DNA from: Muribaculaceae bacterium
Lineage (GTDB): Bacteria; Bacteroidota; Bacteroidia; Bacteroidales; Muribaculaceae
Assembly: GCA_022509085.1 (NCBI GenBank)
Contig: JAFLTW010000006.1
Span: forward strand, 59,487 to 123,486
Length of the DNA: 64,000 nt
Direction: 5' to 3'
Positions within the stretch are counted from its first letter, which is position 1; each line of letters begins with the position of its first letter. The position numbers and the translations under genes are program-made. The notes beneath the pieces were generated by a model. It saw only the letters and a program-made list of their open reading frames with translations, did no database searches and was not told the DNA's origin. Positions 45,170-55,017 of the stretch are shown here, piece after piece.

Positions 45170-45697
45170 TTATTTAGTATAATAGGTCCTCACCACCTCC
45201 ATAAAGCGGGCGTCGGTCTCGCGGTCGTCGGGATTGATGCCCCTCGCGCGCAGGTAAGTCTCGGCTTCCTCGGCAGAGTCGGCCTCCGCCAGGAAGTTGA
45301 GCGCCACGTTGAAAGCCTTGGCGTCGCCTCCGAAGAGCTCACGGATAAAGAGGAAGCGGTCATTGAGAGAAAAGACGGGTTTCTTGCGCCGGTGCCTCTC
45401 CCCGCGCCTGGGTTTTTCATAAGCTGAGTCGTCTTCATCGTCGGTGAGCGCGTAGAACGGTCCGGGCAAGACATCGCAAACCGGAGTCTTTTTCCCGGGC
45501 GCTTCCAACATTTCCTGAGGATGAACCTCCGGGAAGCCGGCAGCCGTGAGGTGGCGTATTTTCGTGTCAATAAGGTTCTCGAGTTCTTCGGGCAGCTCCT
45601 CCCGAGAGAGAGCCAGGTTGAGAAGGCCCTCCAGTTCGAAGGCCAAATCGAGCATATTTCTATATTTCTCTTTCTTATCCATAATCATTTTAATCAT
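45170..45697 (-). CDS. hypothetical cytoplasmic protein, 175 aa
   Basis: Start at 45697 is favoured by a strong Shine-Dalgarno GGAGGG six bases upstream (45704-45709 complement) and an 8-bp overlap with the upstream antiporter gene stop. The protein begins MIKMIMDKKEKYRNMLDLAFELEGLLNLAL, has an acidic DDEDDSAYE stretch near residue 88 and a basic RRGERHRRKKP near 95, and ends helical. I do not recognise the family; it seems soluble. The position between a cation/proton antiporter and PorE does not reveal its role. ATG 45679 is an alternative start. Confidence 0.7.
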   Translation of the reverse strand: MIKMIMDKKEKYRNMLDLAFELEGLLNLALSREELPEELENLIDTKIRHLTAAGFPEVHPQEMLEAPGKKTPVCDVLPGPFYALTDDEDDSAYEKPRRGERHRRKKPVFSLNDRFLFIRELFGGDAKAFNVALNFLAEADSAEEAETYLRARGINPDDRETDARFMEVVRTYYTK

Positions 45698-48128
45698 TTA
45701 CGCCCTCCTTAATAGCCTCAAACCTTGAGGGATCGCCCACAAGCCACACCACGTCTCCGGGGAGCAACACGAGCGATGGCTCTGGCTGGATATAGCCCTC
45801 CCCTTCGCGGTACACCTTAACAATCATGCTGTAGAACCGGCGCCGAAGGTCGGTGTCGGCAATAGGCACACCCACGATGGGTGAGGATGGCGTAAGTTTT
45901 ATACTCTTGAGTTCGACGCTGGGTCGCGACACAGTGCGCTCCTCATGGGCTTTCTTCTCGAATTCTATGTCGTCGTTGAGCATTTTGATCTGCTCGTCTG
46001 TGCCGATCACGCCCAGGATATCTCCCGGGAATATTCTGGCGTCGCCCGAAGGCAGGGGGATGAGTTCGTGGCCGCGCTGAATGCTCGACACGCTGAGTCC
46101 GTAATCGCCCCTCAGGCCGCTGTCTTTCAGCCTGTCGCCCACAAAGCCGGAGGAGGGGCCAACCTCGATGAATGCCTGGTGGAGGTCGTCTACAAGATTG
46201 TTGTTGGTGCCGTAGCGGGTATTCTCGCGGATGTTGAGATTGTCGATAAATCTCTTCTCCATACTCTTATAGCGCTTGAGGAGTCTTGTGGAGGCAAAGA
46301 CCAGGATCAGCACGAAGCAGCCCACGCCTATAAGCCATGCTACCGTAGCCGGATAATACTGCCCGAAGAAATAGACCAGGAAGAAGAGGGCGAGAATATA
46401 GCGGATGATGCGCATGGCCACCAGGGGCACATCGTAGAAGCTTGCCGAGGCGTGGAGCTTGAGCTTCTCGCTCTGCTTGAGACTCGTAAACGAGAGCGCA
46501 ACGAGAAAAGGCGCCATCACCACGAGCGTGACGAGCATTGTGACGAGATGTCCGAAACGTCCGAGCCAAGAGTCAAGAAGAGGATAAAGTATGATTTTCG
46601 ACACCAGGATGATGGCGATGAGGACAACACTGTAGAGCACTATCCTCCAGAGATAGCGCTTCAGGATGTCGCGCCAGAGCTTCTTGGTCTCCGACTCGTC
46701 GGATGTCTGCTTCGTGTAACGGTCTATAAGGAACTGCAGGCTTGCCGGAAGGCGTTTCTCCACGGCACGGTAGGCCGGGTCGGCCATCTTGATGAAGTAA
46801 GGCGTGGTGAAAATCGTTATTACGGAGACGGCAACTATGATGGGATACAAAGCCGGAACAAGGACACCCAGGCCCATGCCGAGGGAGGCGATGATAAACG
46901 AGAACTCACCTATCTGCGTCAGCGTGAAACCGCTCTCCACTGCTACTCGCAGCGGCTGACCCGTGACGAGCATTCCCAACGACCCGAAGATTATCATGCC
47001 GATAATCACCACGGCAGCAAGGATAAGGATTTCCCACCAGTAGGCCACGAGGATCGCCGGATCCACCATCATGCCTACCGAGATAAAGAAGACGGCCCCG
47101 AAAAGGTCTTTGACGGGCACCACCACCTTCTCCATGCGCTCGGCAGCAGTAGTGCCGGCCAGCACCGAACCCATCACGAAGGCACCCAGTTCGAGCGAGA
47201 AGCCGCACATCACGCTGAAGACGGCCATCGAGAAGCAAAGAGCCATAGAGAGCACAAGCAGGGTCTCCTCGTTGAGATAACGCCTGATGCGGGAGAGCAG
47301 ACCAGGAAACACAAACACTCCCACCACAAACCAAATGATGAGGAAAAAGAGGAGTTTGCCGATGCTGAAAAGGAGTTCGCCCCCCTGCACGTCGCCTACA
47401 GCCAGTGACGATAGGAGCACGAGCATGAGCACGGCGAAGAGGTCTTCGATAATCAGCACGGAGAGCACGAGCGTGGCAAACTTCTTCTGCTTCAGGCCCA
47501 GGTCGGTGAGCGCCTTGAGGATTATGGTAGTAGACGACATGGAGATCATGCCGCCCAGAAAGATGCAGTTGATGGTATTGAAATGCAGGATCTTGCCTAC
47601 GCCGAAGCCGGCCATCGTCATCCCCGTGATGATGATGAGGGTTGTGACCACGGCCGAACTCCCGGAATTCATCAGTTTCTTGAAACTGAACTCCAATCCT
47701 AGGGAAAACATCAGCACCACAATGCCGATCTCGGCCCAGAATTCGATGTTCTCAAGGTTGGATATGGATGGGAGATATATGAATTTCGGGCTTGCCAGAA
47801 ACCCGGCAAGGATGTAGCCCAACACCACGGGCTGCCTGAGCTTCTTGAAGAGCAGCGTCACCACTGCCCCGAGCAGCAGCACCCACGCCAGGTCGCCGAT
47901 AAGGCCGTTGGTGCGGTCTTCCTCGCTATCCGTGATGTTGTCGGTGGAGTGTGACGTATGGTTTATCTTGTCGTAGGCAACCTCCTCGATGTCTTCCACG
48001 GTCTTCTGGGCCATGACTGGAGCGGATGCCGACGGCAGGAAAGCCATCAACGCCACAGCCAGAAGCAGCATGACAGCCAAGGGCTGCCGGAGACTACGAA
48101 TCAGGTCCGTCATCGTCGAGAGTGTCAA
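45690..48128 (-). CDS. KefB-type cation/proton antiporter with two TrkA-C domains
   Basis: The 812-residue protein has an N-terminal hydrophobic leader, about 12 membrane segments of the CPA2 Na+/H+ exchanger family (about 75-470), a further membrane region (about 500-620), and two C-terminal TrkA-C-type domains (VSSIQRGHELIPLPSGDARIFPGDIL and KSIKLTPSSPIVGVPIADTDLRRRF ... VVWLVGD). No TrkA-N nucleotide-binding fold is present between them. It should exchange K+ or Na+ for H+ at the inner membrane. It overlaps the AI-2E gene at its start by 35 bp and the 175-residue gene at its stop by 8 bp, so all are one operon. Confidence 0.85.
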   Translation of the reverse strand: MTLSTMTDLIRSLRQPLAVMLLLAVALMAFLPSASAPVMAQKTVEDIEEVAYDKINHTSHSTDNITDSEEDRTNGLIGDLAWVLLLGAVVTLLFKKLRQPVVLGYILAGFLASPKFIYLPSISNLENIEFWAEIGIVVLMFSLGLEFSFKKLMNSGSSAVVTTLIIITGMTMAGFGVGKILHFNTINCIFLGGMISMSSTTIILKALTDLGLKQKKFATLVLSVLIIEDLFAVLMLVLLSSLAVGDVQGGELLFSIGKLLFFLIIWFVVGVFVFPGLLSRIRRYLNEETLLVLSMALCFSMAVFSVMCGFSLELGAFVMGSVLAGTTAAERMEKVVVPVKDLFGAVFFISVGMMVDPAILVAYWWEILILAAVVIIGMIIFGSLGMLVTGQPLRVAVESGFTLTQIGEFSFIIASLGMGLGVLVPALYPIIVAVSVITIFTTPYFIKMADPAYRAVEKRLPASLQFLIDRYTKQTSDESETKKLWRDILKRYLWRIVLYSVVLIAIILVSKIILYPLLDSWLGRFGHLVTMLVTLVVMAPFLVALSFTSLKQSEKLKLHASASFYDVPLVAMRIIRYILALFFLVYFFGQYYPATVAWLIGVGCFVLILVFASTRLLKRYKSMEKRFIDNLNIRENTRYGTNNNLVDDLHQAFIEVGPSSGFVGDRLKDSGLRGDYGLSVSSIQRGHELIPLPSGDARIFPGDILGVIGTDEQIKMLNDDIEFEKKAHEERTVSRPSVELKSIKLTPSSPIVGVPIADTDLRRRFYSMIVKVYREGEGYIQPEPSLVLLPGDVVWLVGDPSRFEAIKEGVND

Positions 48129-49263
48129 GATGAATCTTATCCGAATGTTTCAGCTCGCGTTCCTTCCTGTTTTTATCCTGTATGCGCTGCACTACGTAGA
48201 GGTCGTAGTAAGAGAGCACGAGGGTAGTGAGCGGGAGGGCGATGATGAGGCCCAGGAAACCCAGCAGGCAACCCCACACGGAGAGCGAGAGGAGGATGAT
48301 GGCGGGGTTGAGACCCATGGCCTTGCCCATTATTTTGGGCGTGAGAAGAAGGTCCTGGATCAGCTGGACTATGACGTAGACAGCGAGACTCTCCCAGAGC
48401 AGGGGCCAGAAATCCATGCCACCGCTCACCGTACCCACGAGGCAGAGAAACGCGCAGATGGGGAGCGAGACGAGCTGAAGGTATGGCACCATGTTGAGCA
48501 TACCGATGAAAAGACCGAAAGCCACACCCATCGGGAGCCCGATAATCACGAACCCGATGGAGAAGAGCACTCCTACGAGCGAGGCGATGAGGAATTGGCC
48601 GCGGAAATAGCGGTTCATCGCCACCTTGATGTCGTCGAAAATCCGGAATACACGTTTACGGTGGGAATATGGCACGAGCTGACGAAACGAGAGCATCAGC
48701 CTTTCATAGTCTACCATTATAAAGATCAGGTAGAGAAGCACGATAAGCCAGCTGACGAGCTCCCAGACGAAGCCCACGCTCGAGCTCAACACCGTCCACG
48801 ACGACGAGAGCAGCGTGCGGGCTATGTCGCCCCACTGCTCCTGGCTCAGATACTTCGTCACCTCCTCGAAATTGATATTCTCCTGGATGAAGCGGTGCAC
48901 CTCGCGCGAGATGTAGGGGATATCGACCTGTGTGGTGGCATACTGCTGTATGGCGTCGGCCAGCTGGGTGGTCTCCTGAATAAGGTATGGCACGAAGATG
49001 GCTCCGAACACTCCGAGCACCACAATCACCTCAAGGAGAGTGAGCATCACGGGGATGAAACGCCGGCGGCAGCGGGTCCAGCGACGGTTCCAAAGCACCA
49101 CCGGCTCCATCATATAGGCCAGAAGCATCGCCACCATGAAAGGCAGCAACACACCCCTGAGCACAAACAGGAGATAGACGGCTATCAGCAGCCCGCAAAA
49201 GGAGAAGAAAATCCTTACAACGCGGTCGAACGTATATGGCTCTCGGGGATAGGAGTCGGGCAT
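48094..49263 (-). CDS. AI-2E family transporter
   Basis: The start at 49263 gives 389 residues (MPDSYPREPYTF); an extension to 49386 would overlap the divergent promoter region and is unlikely. The product has about seven to eight membrane segments and the family pattern VLLPFMVAMLLAYMMEPVV, MVDYERLMLSFRQLVPYSHR, and the C-terminal MGKAMGLNPAIILLSLSVWGCLLGFLGLIIALPL. The AI-2E family (PF01594) includes exporters of small molecules and Na+/H+ carriers; the cargo here is unknown. It overlaps the next gene by 35 bp and heads the minus-strand operon towards PorE. Confidence 0.88.
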   Translation of the reverse strand: MPDSYPREPYTFDRVVRIFFSFCGLLIAVYLLFVLRGVLLPFMVAMLLAYMMEPVVLWNRRWTRCRRRFIPVMLTLLEVIVVLGVFGAIFVPYLIQETTQLADAIQQYATTQVDIPYISREVHRFIQENINFEEVTKYLSQEQWGDIARTLLSSSWTVLSSSVGFVWELVSWLIVLLYLIFIMVDYERLMLSFRQLVPYSHRKRVFRIFDDIKVAMNRYFRGQFLIASLVGVLFSIGFVIIGLPMGVAFGLFIGMLNMVPYLQLVSLPICAFLCLVGTVSGGMDFWPLLWESLAVYVIVQLIQDLLLTPKIMGKAMGLNPAIILLSLSVWGCLLGFLGLIIALPLTTLVLSYYDLYVVQRIQDKNRKERELKHSDKIHLDTLDDDGPDS

Positions 49264-49348
49264 AAACTTAACTAATGTTAAACGAATTGTAAAATTACTA
49301 TTTATTTGTGAGAAAATAGCTATTTTTGTAGTCGACAAGACGAAATTA

Positions 49349-50581
49349 ATGAAAAAAGAAAGATATAAAGCCACATTCAAAAGCATTTTACTGCTGCTGA
49401 CGCTGCTGTTGGGGACTGCGGCGCATGGCGCCGACCCCCGCCAGGCCCTGGATCAGCTGCTTGCTTCCAAAGCGATTGACCCCGAGAACACAGCCATCTA
49501 TATCTGGGACCTCGAGGCCGACTGCCTTGTGGCCTCCCACCGCGGCGCCGAGTCGATGACGCCGGCATCCGTGATGAAATGTGTCACCACGGCAGCCCTA
49601 ACAGGCGTTATGCCTTACAACTCCACGATCTGCACCAACGTCTACACCGAAGGGAGACTAAGCGACGGGGTGCTGAGGGGCAACCTGGTGGTGGAGGGCG
49701 CCGGCGACCCCTCACTGGCCGACGGACGCCATAAGGATATGCCCGACTTCATAAGCCAGGTAACGGAGGCTCTCAAAAAGAAGGGAGTAAACCATATTGA
49801 AGGGGAAATCGTGATTGACGACTCATTCTTTGCCGGACCACCGGCCCACCCCTCCTGGGGCGCGTCAGACCTCAGCCAGGCATACGGCACGGGGTGTCAT
49901 GCCTTCAACTTCGAGGGGAACGCCTCGGGCAAGGCGGCTGTAAAAGACCCCGGAGCCGTCTTCGTTAGAAAAATGAAAAAGGCACTCGCGGAGGCCGGTA
50001 TTGAGCTTTCCGAGACGGAACAGGAGACCGGGAAGGGCAAGCGCAGCATCCTGCTGGCTTACCGGTCGCCCAAGGCCCACGACCTGATGCGCTCATGCAT
50101 GTTTCGCAGCGACAACCTTTACGCCGAGAGCTTCCTGCGCCTCTTCGGGGTGGAAAACGGCGGCGATGGATCCACTGACTCGTCGGCCAAGGCCGCGATG
50201 CAGCATTGGGATGCCCTCGGCCTCCCGATGGATGGCGTGGAGATAACGGACGGCTCGGGTCTGTCGCGCCGCAACCTGCTGACGGCGGAATTTCTGGGTG
50301 ATGTGCTCAAGCTTCACAGCGACGACCCTATCTACGTATCATTCTTTCCCCTTGTAGGCGAGGAGGGAACCGTTAAAGGATTTCTGGCCGACACACCTCT
50401 GCAGGGGTATATGGCGCTCAAGACGGGTTCGATGAGCGGCATTCAGTCGTATGCCGGTTATGTTGTGGCCGAAGATTTCTCCCCTACCCATGCCGTAGTG
50501 GTGATGACCAACAATCTGAAAAACCGCGGAGCCTTCCGTAAGGCGCTGGCGAAATTTTTCCTCTCGATATTCAGTGATTAA
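49349..50581 (+). CDS. dacB: D-alanyl-D-alanine carboxypeptidase/endopeptidase (PBP4 type)
   Basis: The 410-residue protein has a signal peptide (to about AAHGA) and the three penicillin-binding motifs: SxxK at Ser74-Lys77 (PASVMKC), SxN in FRSDNLYAESF, and KTG in MALKTGSMSG. It is shorter than E. coli DacB (477 residues), missing part of the insert between the first and second motif, as in many Bacteroidetes. It should trim peptidoglycan stem peptides in the periplasm. It is divergent from the AI-2E gene, and its stop is 3 bp from the convergent antiporter gene stop. A TATTTTTG at 49321 is a possible -7 box without a matched -33. Confidence 0.9.
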   Translation: MKKERYKATFKSILLLLTLLLGTAAHGADPRQALDQLLASKAIDPENTAIYIWDLEADCLVASHRGAESMTPASVMKCVTTAALTGVMPYNSTICTNVYTEGRLSDGVLRGNLVVEGAGDPSLADGRHKDMPDFISQVTEALKKKGVNHIEGEIVIDDSFFAGPPAHPSWGASDLSQAYGTGCHAFNFEGNASGKAAVKDPGAVFVRKMKKALAEAGIELSETEQETGKGKRSILLAYRSPKAHDLMRSCMFRSDNLYAESFLRLFGVENGGDGSTDSSAKAAMQHWDALGLPMDGVEITDGSGLSRRNLLTAEFLGDVLKLHSDDPIYVSFFPLVGEEGTVKGFLADTPLQGYMALKTGSMSGIQSYAGYVVAEDFSPTHAVVVMTNNLKNRGAFRKALAKFFLSIFSD

Positions 50582-50584
50582 TCC

Positions 50585-52612
50585 TCAGGTGTCGCCAAAC
50601 TGGGCCGGATAAACCATCACGATGTTGGCGTGGGCCATATGCCTTGAGATGTAGGCCGGCATGGCCTCGGCGTCACCGGCGCGCGACAGGCTGCCCTTGC
50701 GGGCGTAGATCACGATGAAGAGGTCGTCGGAAGAAATGGCCGAAGAATGGATTATGAAGTCGTCCCACGATTCCATCTCCAGATACTTGCGGCTGTATTC
50801 AAAGCGGCGCTCCTTGATATAGTTCTCTATATAGGGTACCGTCTGGCGTCCGGCCAGGAAGTTGACCCTGCGGCCTATCTGCATCGACAGGTGAGAGACG
50901 CGTGTGAGCCACGTCTTGAATCCCGTCTCATACTCGGCGTTGCGCGGCACGTAGACGTAAATACTCCGCAGCGTGTCGACGGGCAGGAAGCAGCGGTTGA
51001 GGATCACCATCTTGTTGGTGGTCTTCACAAGTTGCTCCGTGATTGAGCCGAAAAACGTGTCGACAAGGTTGGAGCGGTGGTGGAATCCGAGCATTATCTC
51101 CGTAGCGTTCCTCTCCTTCATGGTGTTGGTGAGTCCGGTCACGACATTGATGTCGTAACGCTCCACCTCTTTTGCCTCCACATTGACATCGAGAGCGGCA
51201 GCGGAGGCAGCCACAAGAGCGTCGCGGCCCGAGCGCTGACGCATGGGGTTGTCGTTGTTTCTCACGAAGAGCAGCGTGAGCGGATGAGGGTTCTGGCGGC
51301 TGCGCATAAAGGCCGCAAGGCGTGTAAGGCTCTCGGCCGTAAGCGGATTGGCCACTGCCACGAGAGGTCGGCTGGGATGCATTTTCTCGGCCTCCATCTC
51401 CTCCTCCATCTCGCGCGTGGTGAGCCGGATCCTGATTCTCTTCGCCGCGCCGTCGGTAACCAACGTGGCCACCACGCAGCAGATGAGGATCATCACCACG
51501 GCGCCGTTCATCAGTTCTTCGGAGAGAAGGCCCCATTGATAGCCGATCATGGTGGCCGCGATGGTGGCGGCCGCCTTGCCGCTGCTGAGGCCAAACATCA
51601 TCATCCCCTCCGAGCGGTCGAGGCGGTAGGCCATACGCGTAAGGGCCACGGCCCCCCACTTGGAGAGCAGTGACACGCCTGCCATCACCGAGGCGCAGAA
51701 GATTACTCCCCAGCCTGAGAACAGCACGCCGACATTGATGAGCATACCCACCCCGATAAGAAAATAGGGGATAAAGATGGCGTTGCCGACAAACGTGATT
51801 CGACGCATCAGCACAGAGCGCTCCGGCACGAAGCGGTTGAGCACAAGACCGCCGAAAAACGCACCCAGAATCGCCTCGAGTCCTATGAGTTCGGCAACGA
51901 GCGAAGAAACGAACACCATGGCCAGGATAAAGATAAACTGGGCCACGGGGTCGTTGTATTTCCTGAAAAAATATTCCGTTACACGCGGGAAGATGAAGTA
52001 GAGCGCCACGCCGTAAACCGCCGAGTAGACACCGAGGAGCAGCAGCTCGTTCCATGAGAAATAGCCCGTATTGCTTATGTTGACCACCTCGGCCAGGGTA
52101 AGCAGGGCAAGGAGCACGGCCACAATCGTGCCGGCCACCGCAATCACCACCCCCTTGTTGGATGCCAGCCCGAAACGGCTCACAGTGGGGTAAGACACCA
52201 GGGTATGGGCGGCATACATCACTGCCAGCAGCGCCGACGTGAGCCAGCTCACGGAGAATACGAAGCGGCTCACCAGCAGACCGGCCACCATAGGGATGGC
52301 AAAGGTGAGCAGGCCGTAGATCAACCCCGAGCGGATGTTGCGCTTGAGGTGGTACATGTTGATCTCGATGGCGGCCAGAAACATGAGGTAGAGGATGCCT
52401 ACCTCGCCGAAGATCACGAAACTCGCGTCGTAGGCCAGCAGGTTGAGGCAGTAGGGCCCCACGATCACTCCCGCGGCGATAAGCCCAACCACACGTGGAA
52501 TCCTCAGGCGGTCGAAGATAATCGGCGCCACGAGGATGATTACCAGCACCAGCAGAAAAATGGGCACCGGCTGCCCCAGAGGGAATGAGAATAATGAAGT
52601 GCCTTCCTGCAT
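50585..52612 (-). CDS. Kef-type cation/proton antiporter with USP-like C-terminus
   Basis: The 675-residue protein has about twelve membrane segments (residues 15-385) of the Na+/H+ exchanger (CPA2) type with LRIPRVVGLIAAGVIVGPY and LGAFFGGLVLNRFVPE. A soluble C-terminal part (about 400-670) contains VAVANPLTAESLTRLA and a NATEIMLGFHH stretch like universal stress protein domains. The substrate is presumably K+ or Na+ with H+. It is different in tail architecture from the antiporter at 45690. It starts 31 bp after the tatD stop and may be last in the minus-strand run from 54998. Confidence 0.85.
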   Translation of the reverse strand: MQEGTSLFSFPLGQPVPIFLLVLVIILVAPIIFDRLRIPRVVGLIAAGVIVGPYCLNLLAYDASFVIFGEVGILYLMFLAAIEINMYHLKRNIRSGLIYGLLTFAIPMVAGLLVSRFVFSVSWLTSALLAVMYAAHTLVSYPTVSRFGLASNKGVVIAVAGTIVAVLLALLTLAEVVNISNTGYFSWNELLLLGVYSAVYGVALYFIFPRVTEYFFRKYNDPVAQFIFILAMVFVSSLVAELIGLEAILGAFFGGLVLNRFVPERSVLMRRITFVGNAIFIPYFLIGVGMLINVGVLFSGWGVIFCASVMAGVSLLSKWGAVALTRMAYRLDRSEGMMMFGLSSGKAAATIAATMIGYQWGLLSEELMNGAVVMILICCVVATLVTDGAAKRIRIRLTTREMEEEMEAEKMHPSRPLVAVANPLTAESLTRLAAFMRSRQNPHPLTLLFVRNNDNPMRQRSGRDALVAASAAALDVNVEAKEVERYDINVVTGLTNTMKERNATEIMLGFHHRSNLVDTFFGSITEQLVKTTNKMVILNRCFLPVDTLRSIYVYVPRNAEYETGFKTWLTRVSHLSMQIGRRVNFLAGRQTVPYIENYIKERRFEYSRKYLEMESWDDFIIHSSAISSDDLFIVIYARKGSLSRAGDAEAMPAYISRHMAHANIVMVYPAQFGDT

Positions 52613-52642
52613 GTCGGTGTGGATAGGTGGGAGGAACTAAGT

Positions 52643-53425
52643 TCAGGGAGTAAGCCTCGGGAAAAGGCGAAGGGCGTTGGCCGTTGTGGCTGCCATCACC
52701 TCCTCTTCCGAAAGGCCTTTTGCGGCTGCTATAGCCTTAACGATATGGGGGATGAACGCGCTCTCATTGGTCTGGCCGCGGTAGGGCACCGGCGCGAGAA
52801 ACGGTGCGTCGGTCTCTGTAACTATTAGGGCGAGAGGCAAATGCTCCACTGCCTCCCGGAGAGGAGCGGCATTCTTGAACGTCACTACACCGTTAATTCC
52901 GAAAAATGCATCGGGCGCGAATTCGAGCAGGCGCTCTGCCTCAGGTCTGCCGGCCGTAAAACTGTGGAACACCATACCGGGGAGATTGCTCCCGAAACTC
53001 CTCACCACTTCGATGGTCTCCGGGAAAGCGTCGCGGGAATGCACCACTACGGGCAGCTTCCGGTCGAGAGCCATCTGGATCTGCTCGCCGAAGGCGTCCA
53101 TCTGTCGTGTGAGATACTTCTGCTCCCAGTGTAGGTCGACGCCCGTCTCCCCTATCCCCACGAGACTAAGCTCGGCTTCTGCCTCGAAAATCTCGCGGAG
53201 TTCGTCGCGCCAGTCGGCCTCCACCTCCGTCGGGTGCAGCCCCAGGGCCACCGCCGTGTTGGATGGGAACGCCCGATGGAGCTCAATGATGGGAGCCACC
53301 GACTCGCGGTCGACACCGGGAAGCACCATCATATCCACCCCACACTCCATGGCATGACGCACGGCAGCTTTCCCGCCGTCGGGAAAGCTGTCGGTCATGT
53401 ATAGGTGGGTGTGCGTGTCGATCAT
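52643..53425 (-). CDS. tatD: TatD family metal-dependent deoxyribonuclease
   Basis: The 260-residue enzyme begins MIDTHTHLY (first metal-binding His-x-His), then GVDLHWEQKYL, VVHSRDAFPETIEVV (metal His) and VTETDAPFLAPVPYRG (metal Asp), the pattern of TatD nucleases. It acts in the cytoplasm on DNA 3' ends. Length is normal. Its start overlaps the stop of the polyprenyl synthetase gene by one base, so the two are tightly coupled. Confidence 0.93.
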   Translation of the reverse strand: MIDTHTHLYMTDSFPDGGKAAVRHAMECGVDMMVLPGVDRESVAPIIELHRAFPSNTAVALGLHPTEVEADWRDELREIFEAEAELSLVGIGETGVDLHWEQKYLTRQMDAFGEQIQMALDRKLPVVVHSRDAFPETIEVVRSFGSNLPGMVFHSFTAGRPEAERLLEFAPDAFFGINGVVTFKNAAPLREAVEHLPLALIVTETDAPFLAPVPYRGQTNESAFIPHIVKAIAAAKGLSEEEVMAATTANALRLFPRLTP

Positions 53426-54399
53426 TATTTCTTGCGGCCGGTAAGCTTGTCGACCAGCAGACGGAAGGGCTCCCTCTTCTCTTCGGAGAGGGATGTGCCC
53501 TTGAGGGCCTTGAGGGCCTGCTTGGTGTAGAAGGAAACGGCCTGACGCGTCACCTCGTTGAGGTTCAGTTTCTCATAGATGCGGGTTACGGCCTTGATCT
53601 TGGCCTCACCCTTAAGCTCCTTCATGGTAACCTTGAGGGCGTCTACCGTACCGGCATCGGCTTCCATTGCCTTGACGAGCAGGAATGTCTTCTTGTCGTT
53701 GAGAATGTCGCCACCGATGGGTTTGCCGAAGGTGGAGGAGTCGCCGTAGGTGTCGAGCCAGTCGTCCTGAATCTGGAAAGCTATGCCGAGCATCTCGCCA
53801 AAGGTAGCCATGGCCGCAACGTCTTTTTCGGGGGCTCCGGCAATGATAGCTCCTATTGCGCCGGCAGCTCCGAGGAGCGCACCCGTCTTTTTGCGTATCA
53901 TCTCGATATAGATGTCGGAATTCACCGAGTCGGCATTTTCGAAATCGAGGTCGAGGCGCTGGCCTTCATACACCTCGAGAGCCATATGGTTGAACGTGTC
54001 GAGTACACTGCGGAGCTTGTCGTCTTCTACCTTGCTTACGAGTTGAGTGGCGAGGGTGAGCATAGTGTCGCCGGAGAGTATTGCGGTGGTGGCATCCCAC
54101 TTCTTCCATACCGACTCCCGACCGCGGCGCATCTCGCTGTGGTCCATCACATCGTCGTGGAGAAGGGTGAAATTATGGAACATCTCGATGCCGGCGGCAG
54201 CATTGCGGGAGGCATCGAGCGCCTTCTCACTGCCGAAACTTTCGGCTGACATCATCACCAGGCCGGGGCGCAGGCGCTTACCGCCCGAAGAGAGTGCGTA
54301 GTCAACCGGACCGTAGAGTGAGGCAGGTTCTTTCTCAGAGAGTTTTAATGCACGCAGGGCCATTTCGGCCTCCGCTGCATAGTCTGATATCTTTTTCAT
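53425..54399 (-). CDS. polyprenyl synthetase (trans-isoprenyl diphosphate synthase)
   Basis: The 324-residue protein has both aspartate-rich motifs: DDVMD (LLHDDVMDHSEMRRG) and DDWLD (FQIQDDWLDTYGDSS), plus GGKRLRPGLVMMSAE, all typical of chain-elongating prenyl synthases. It likely makes a geranylgeranyl- to octaprenyl-type diphosphate used for menaquinone or other lipids; chain length is not deducible with certainty. It overlaps the lipoprotein gene stop by 4 bp and the tatD start by 1 bp. Confidence 0.93.
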   Translation of the reverse strand: MKKISDYAAEAEMALRALKLSEKEPASLYGPVDYALSSGGKRLRPGLVMMSAESFGSEKALDASRNAAAGIEMFHNFTLLHDDVMDHSEMRRGRESVWKKWDATTAILSGDTMLTLATQLVSKVEDDKLRSVLDTFNHMALEVYEGQRLDLDFENADSVNSDIYIEMIRKKTGALLGAAGAIGAIIAGAPEKDVAAMATFGEMLGIAFQIQDDWLDTYGDSSTFGKPIGGDILNDKKTFLLVKAMEADAGTVDALKVTMKELKGEAKIKAVTRIYEKLNLNEVTRQAVSFYTKQALKALKGTSLSEEKREPFRLLVDKLTGRKK

Positions 54400-54998
54400 T
54401 TTATGCTATCTGGATATGAAATGAATTTTAGGTAAATCTTATCGTCAAGGTCGCGATGGCGGTCAAGGCGCAGAGCAGTCTTGAAACCCTTCATAAAACG
54501 CTTATAGAAATCCGGATCTGAGCGGCACTCCTTGGTGAGCTTGTCGATCTCTTCCGTCACCTGGGCCACATCCTTATGGTTTTCGCGTATGTCGCCTACA
54601 TAGGCCAGTCCGAGCTCATAGCTCATGATGTCGGGATCTTCAGTGGCGGCCAGTTTGGCAAACTTCACCTTTTCGTGGAGAGGGAGACTTTGCTGGTATT
54701 CCTCGCAGGCGAGGGCGAATGCCACCTGGTCGTCTTCATTATAATGCTCATAGGCATAGGCCATGGCTGGTTGTAGCTCTATCCGGGAGTTGTAGACCTT
54801 ACCCATGGCCGAATTGCAGAGGAATCGGGCCAGGGAGTCGGGTGTCATATGATCCATCAGATAAGCCATCTTATCGTCTGTAGAAAGCGACTTGAAATTC
54901 TCGGGGAGATTAGACTTGTCGCCTTTAGAGCAAGCGATAAGAAAGAAGGCCAACAAAAGGGATGGCATCAAGGACTTGAAAAACCTATAAAAAGACAT
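54396..54998 (-). CDS. hypothetical lipoprotein, 200 aa
   Basis: The product has a lipoprotein signal with lipobox FLIAC (Cys23) followed by SKGDKSNLPENFKSLSTDDKMAYLMDHM and a helical domain of about 170 residues containing EHYNEDDQVAFALACEEYQQSLPLHEKVKF. The domain is not one I can name. It leads the operon to the prenyl synthetase (4-bp overlap), tatD and an antiporter, and a minus-strand TAATTTTG box at 55018-55025 lies just upstream. A periplasmic or outer-membrane location is likely. Confidence 0.7.
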   Translation of the reverse strand: MSFYRFFKSLMPSLLLAFFLIACSKGDKSNLPENFKSLSTDDKMAYLMDHMTPDSLARFLCNSAMGKVYNSRIELQPAMAYAYEHYNEDDQVAFALACEEYQQSLPLHEKVKFAKLAATEDPDIMSYELGLAYVGDIRENHKDVAQVTEEIDKLTKECRSDPDFYKRFMKGFKTALRLDRHRDLDDKIYLKFISYPDSIK

Positions 54999-55017
54999 CT
55001 TTTGCTCTAAATTTGTG

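Noticed and set aside
45945..47408. 487-codon plus-strand frame opposite the antiporter
   Set aside because: His/Glu-rich antisense shadow of a membrane protein gene.
47989..49275. 428-codon plus-strand frame opposite the AI-2E gene
   Set aside because: Antisense shadow; the opposite frame has the membrane topology and family motifs.
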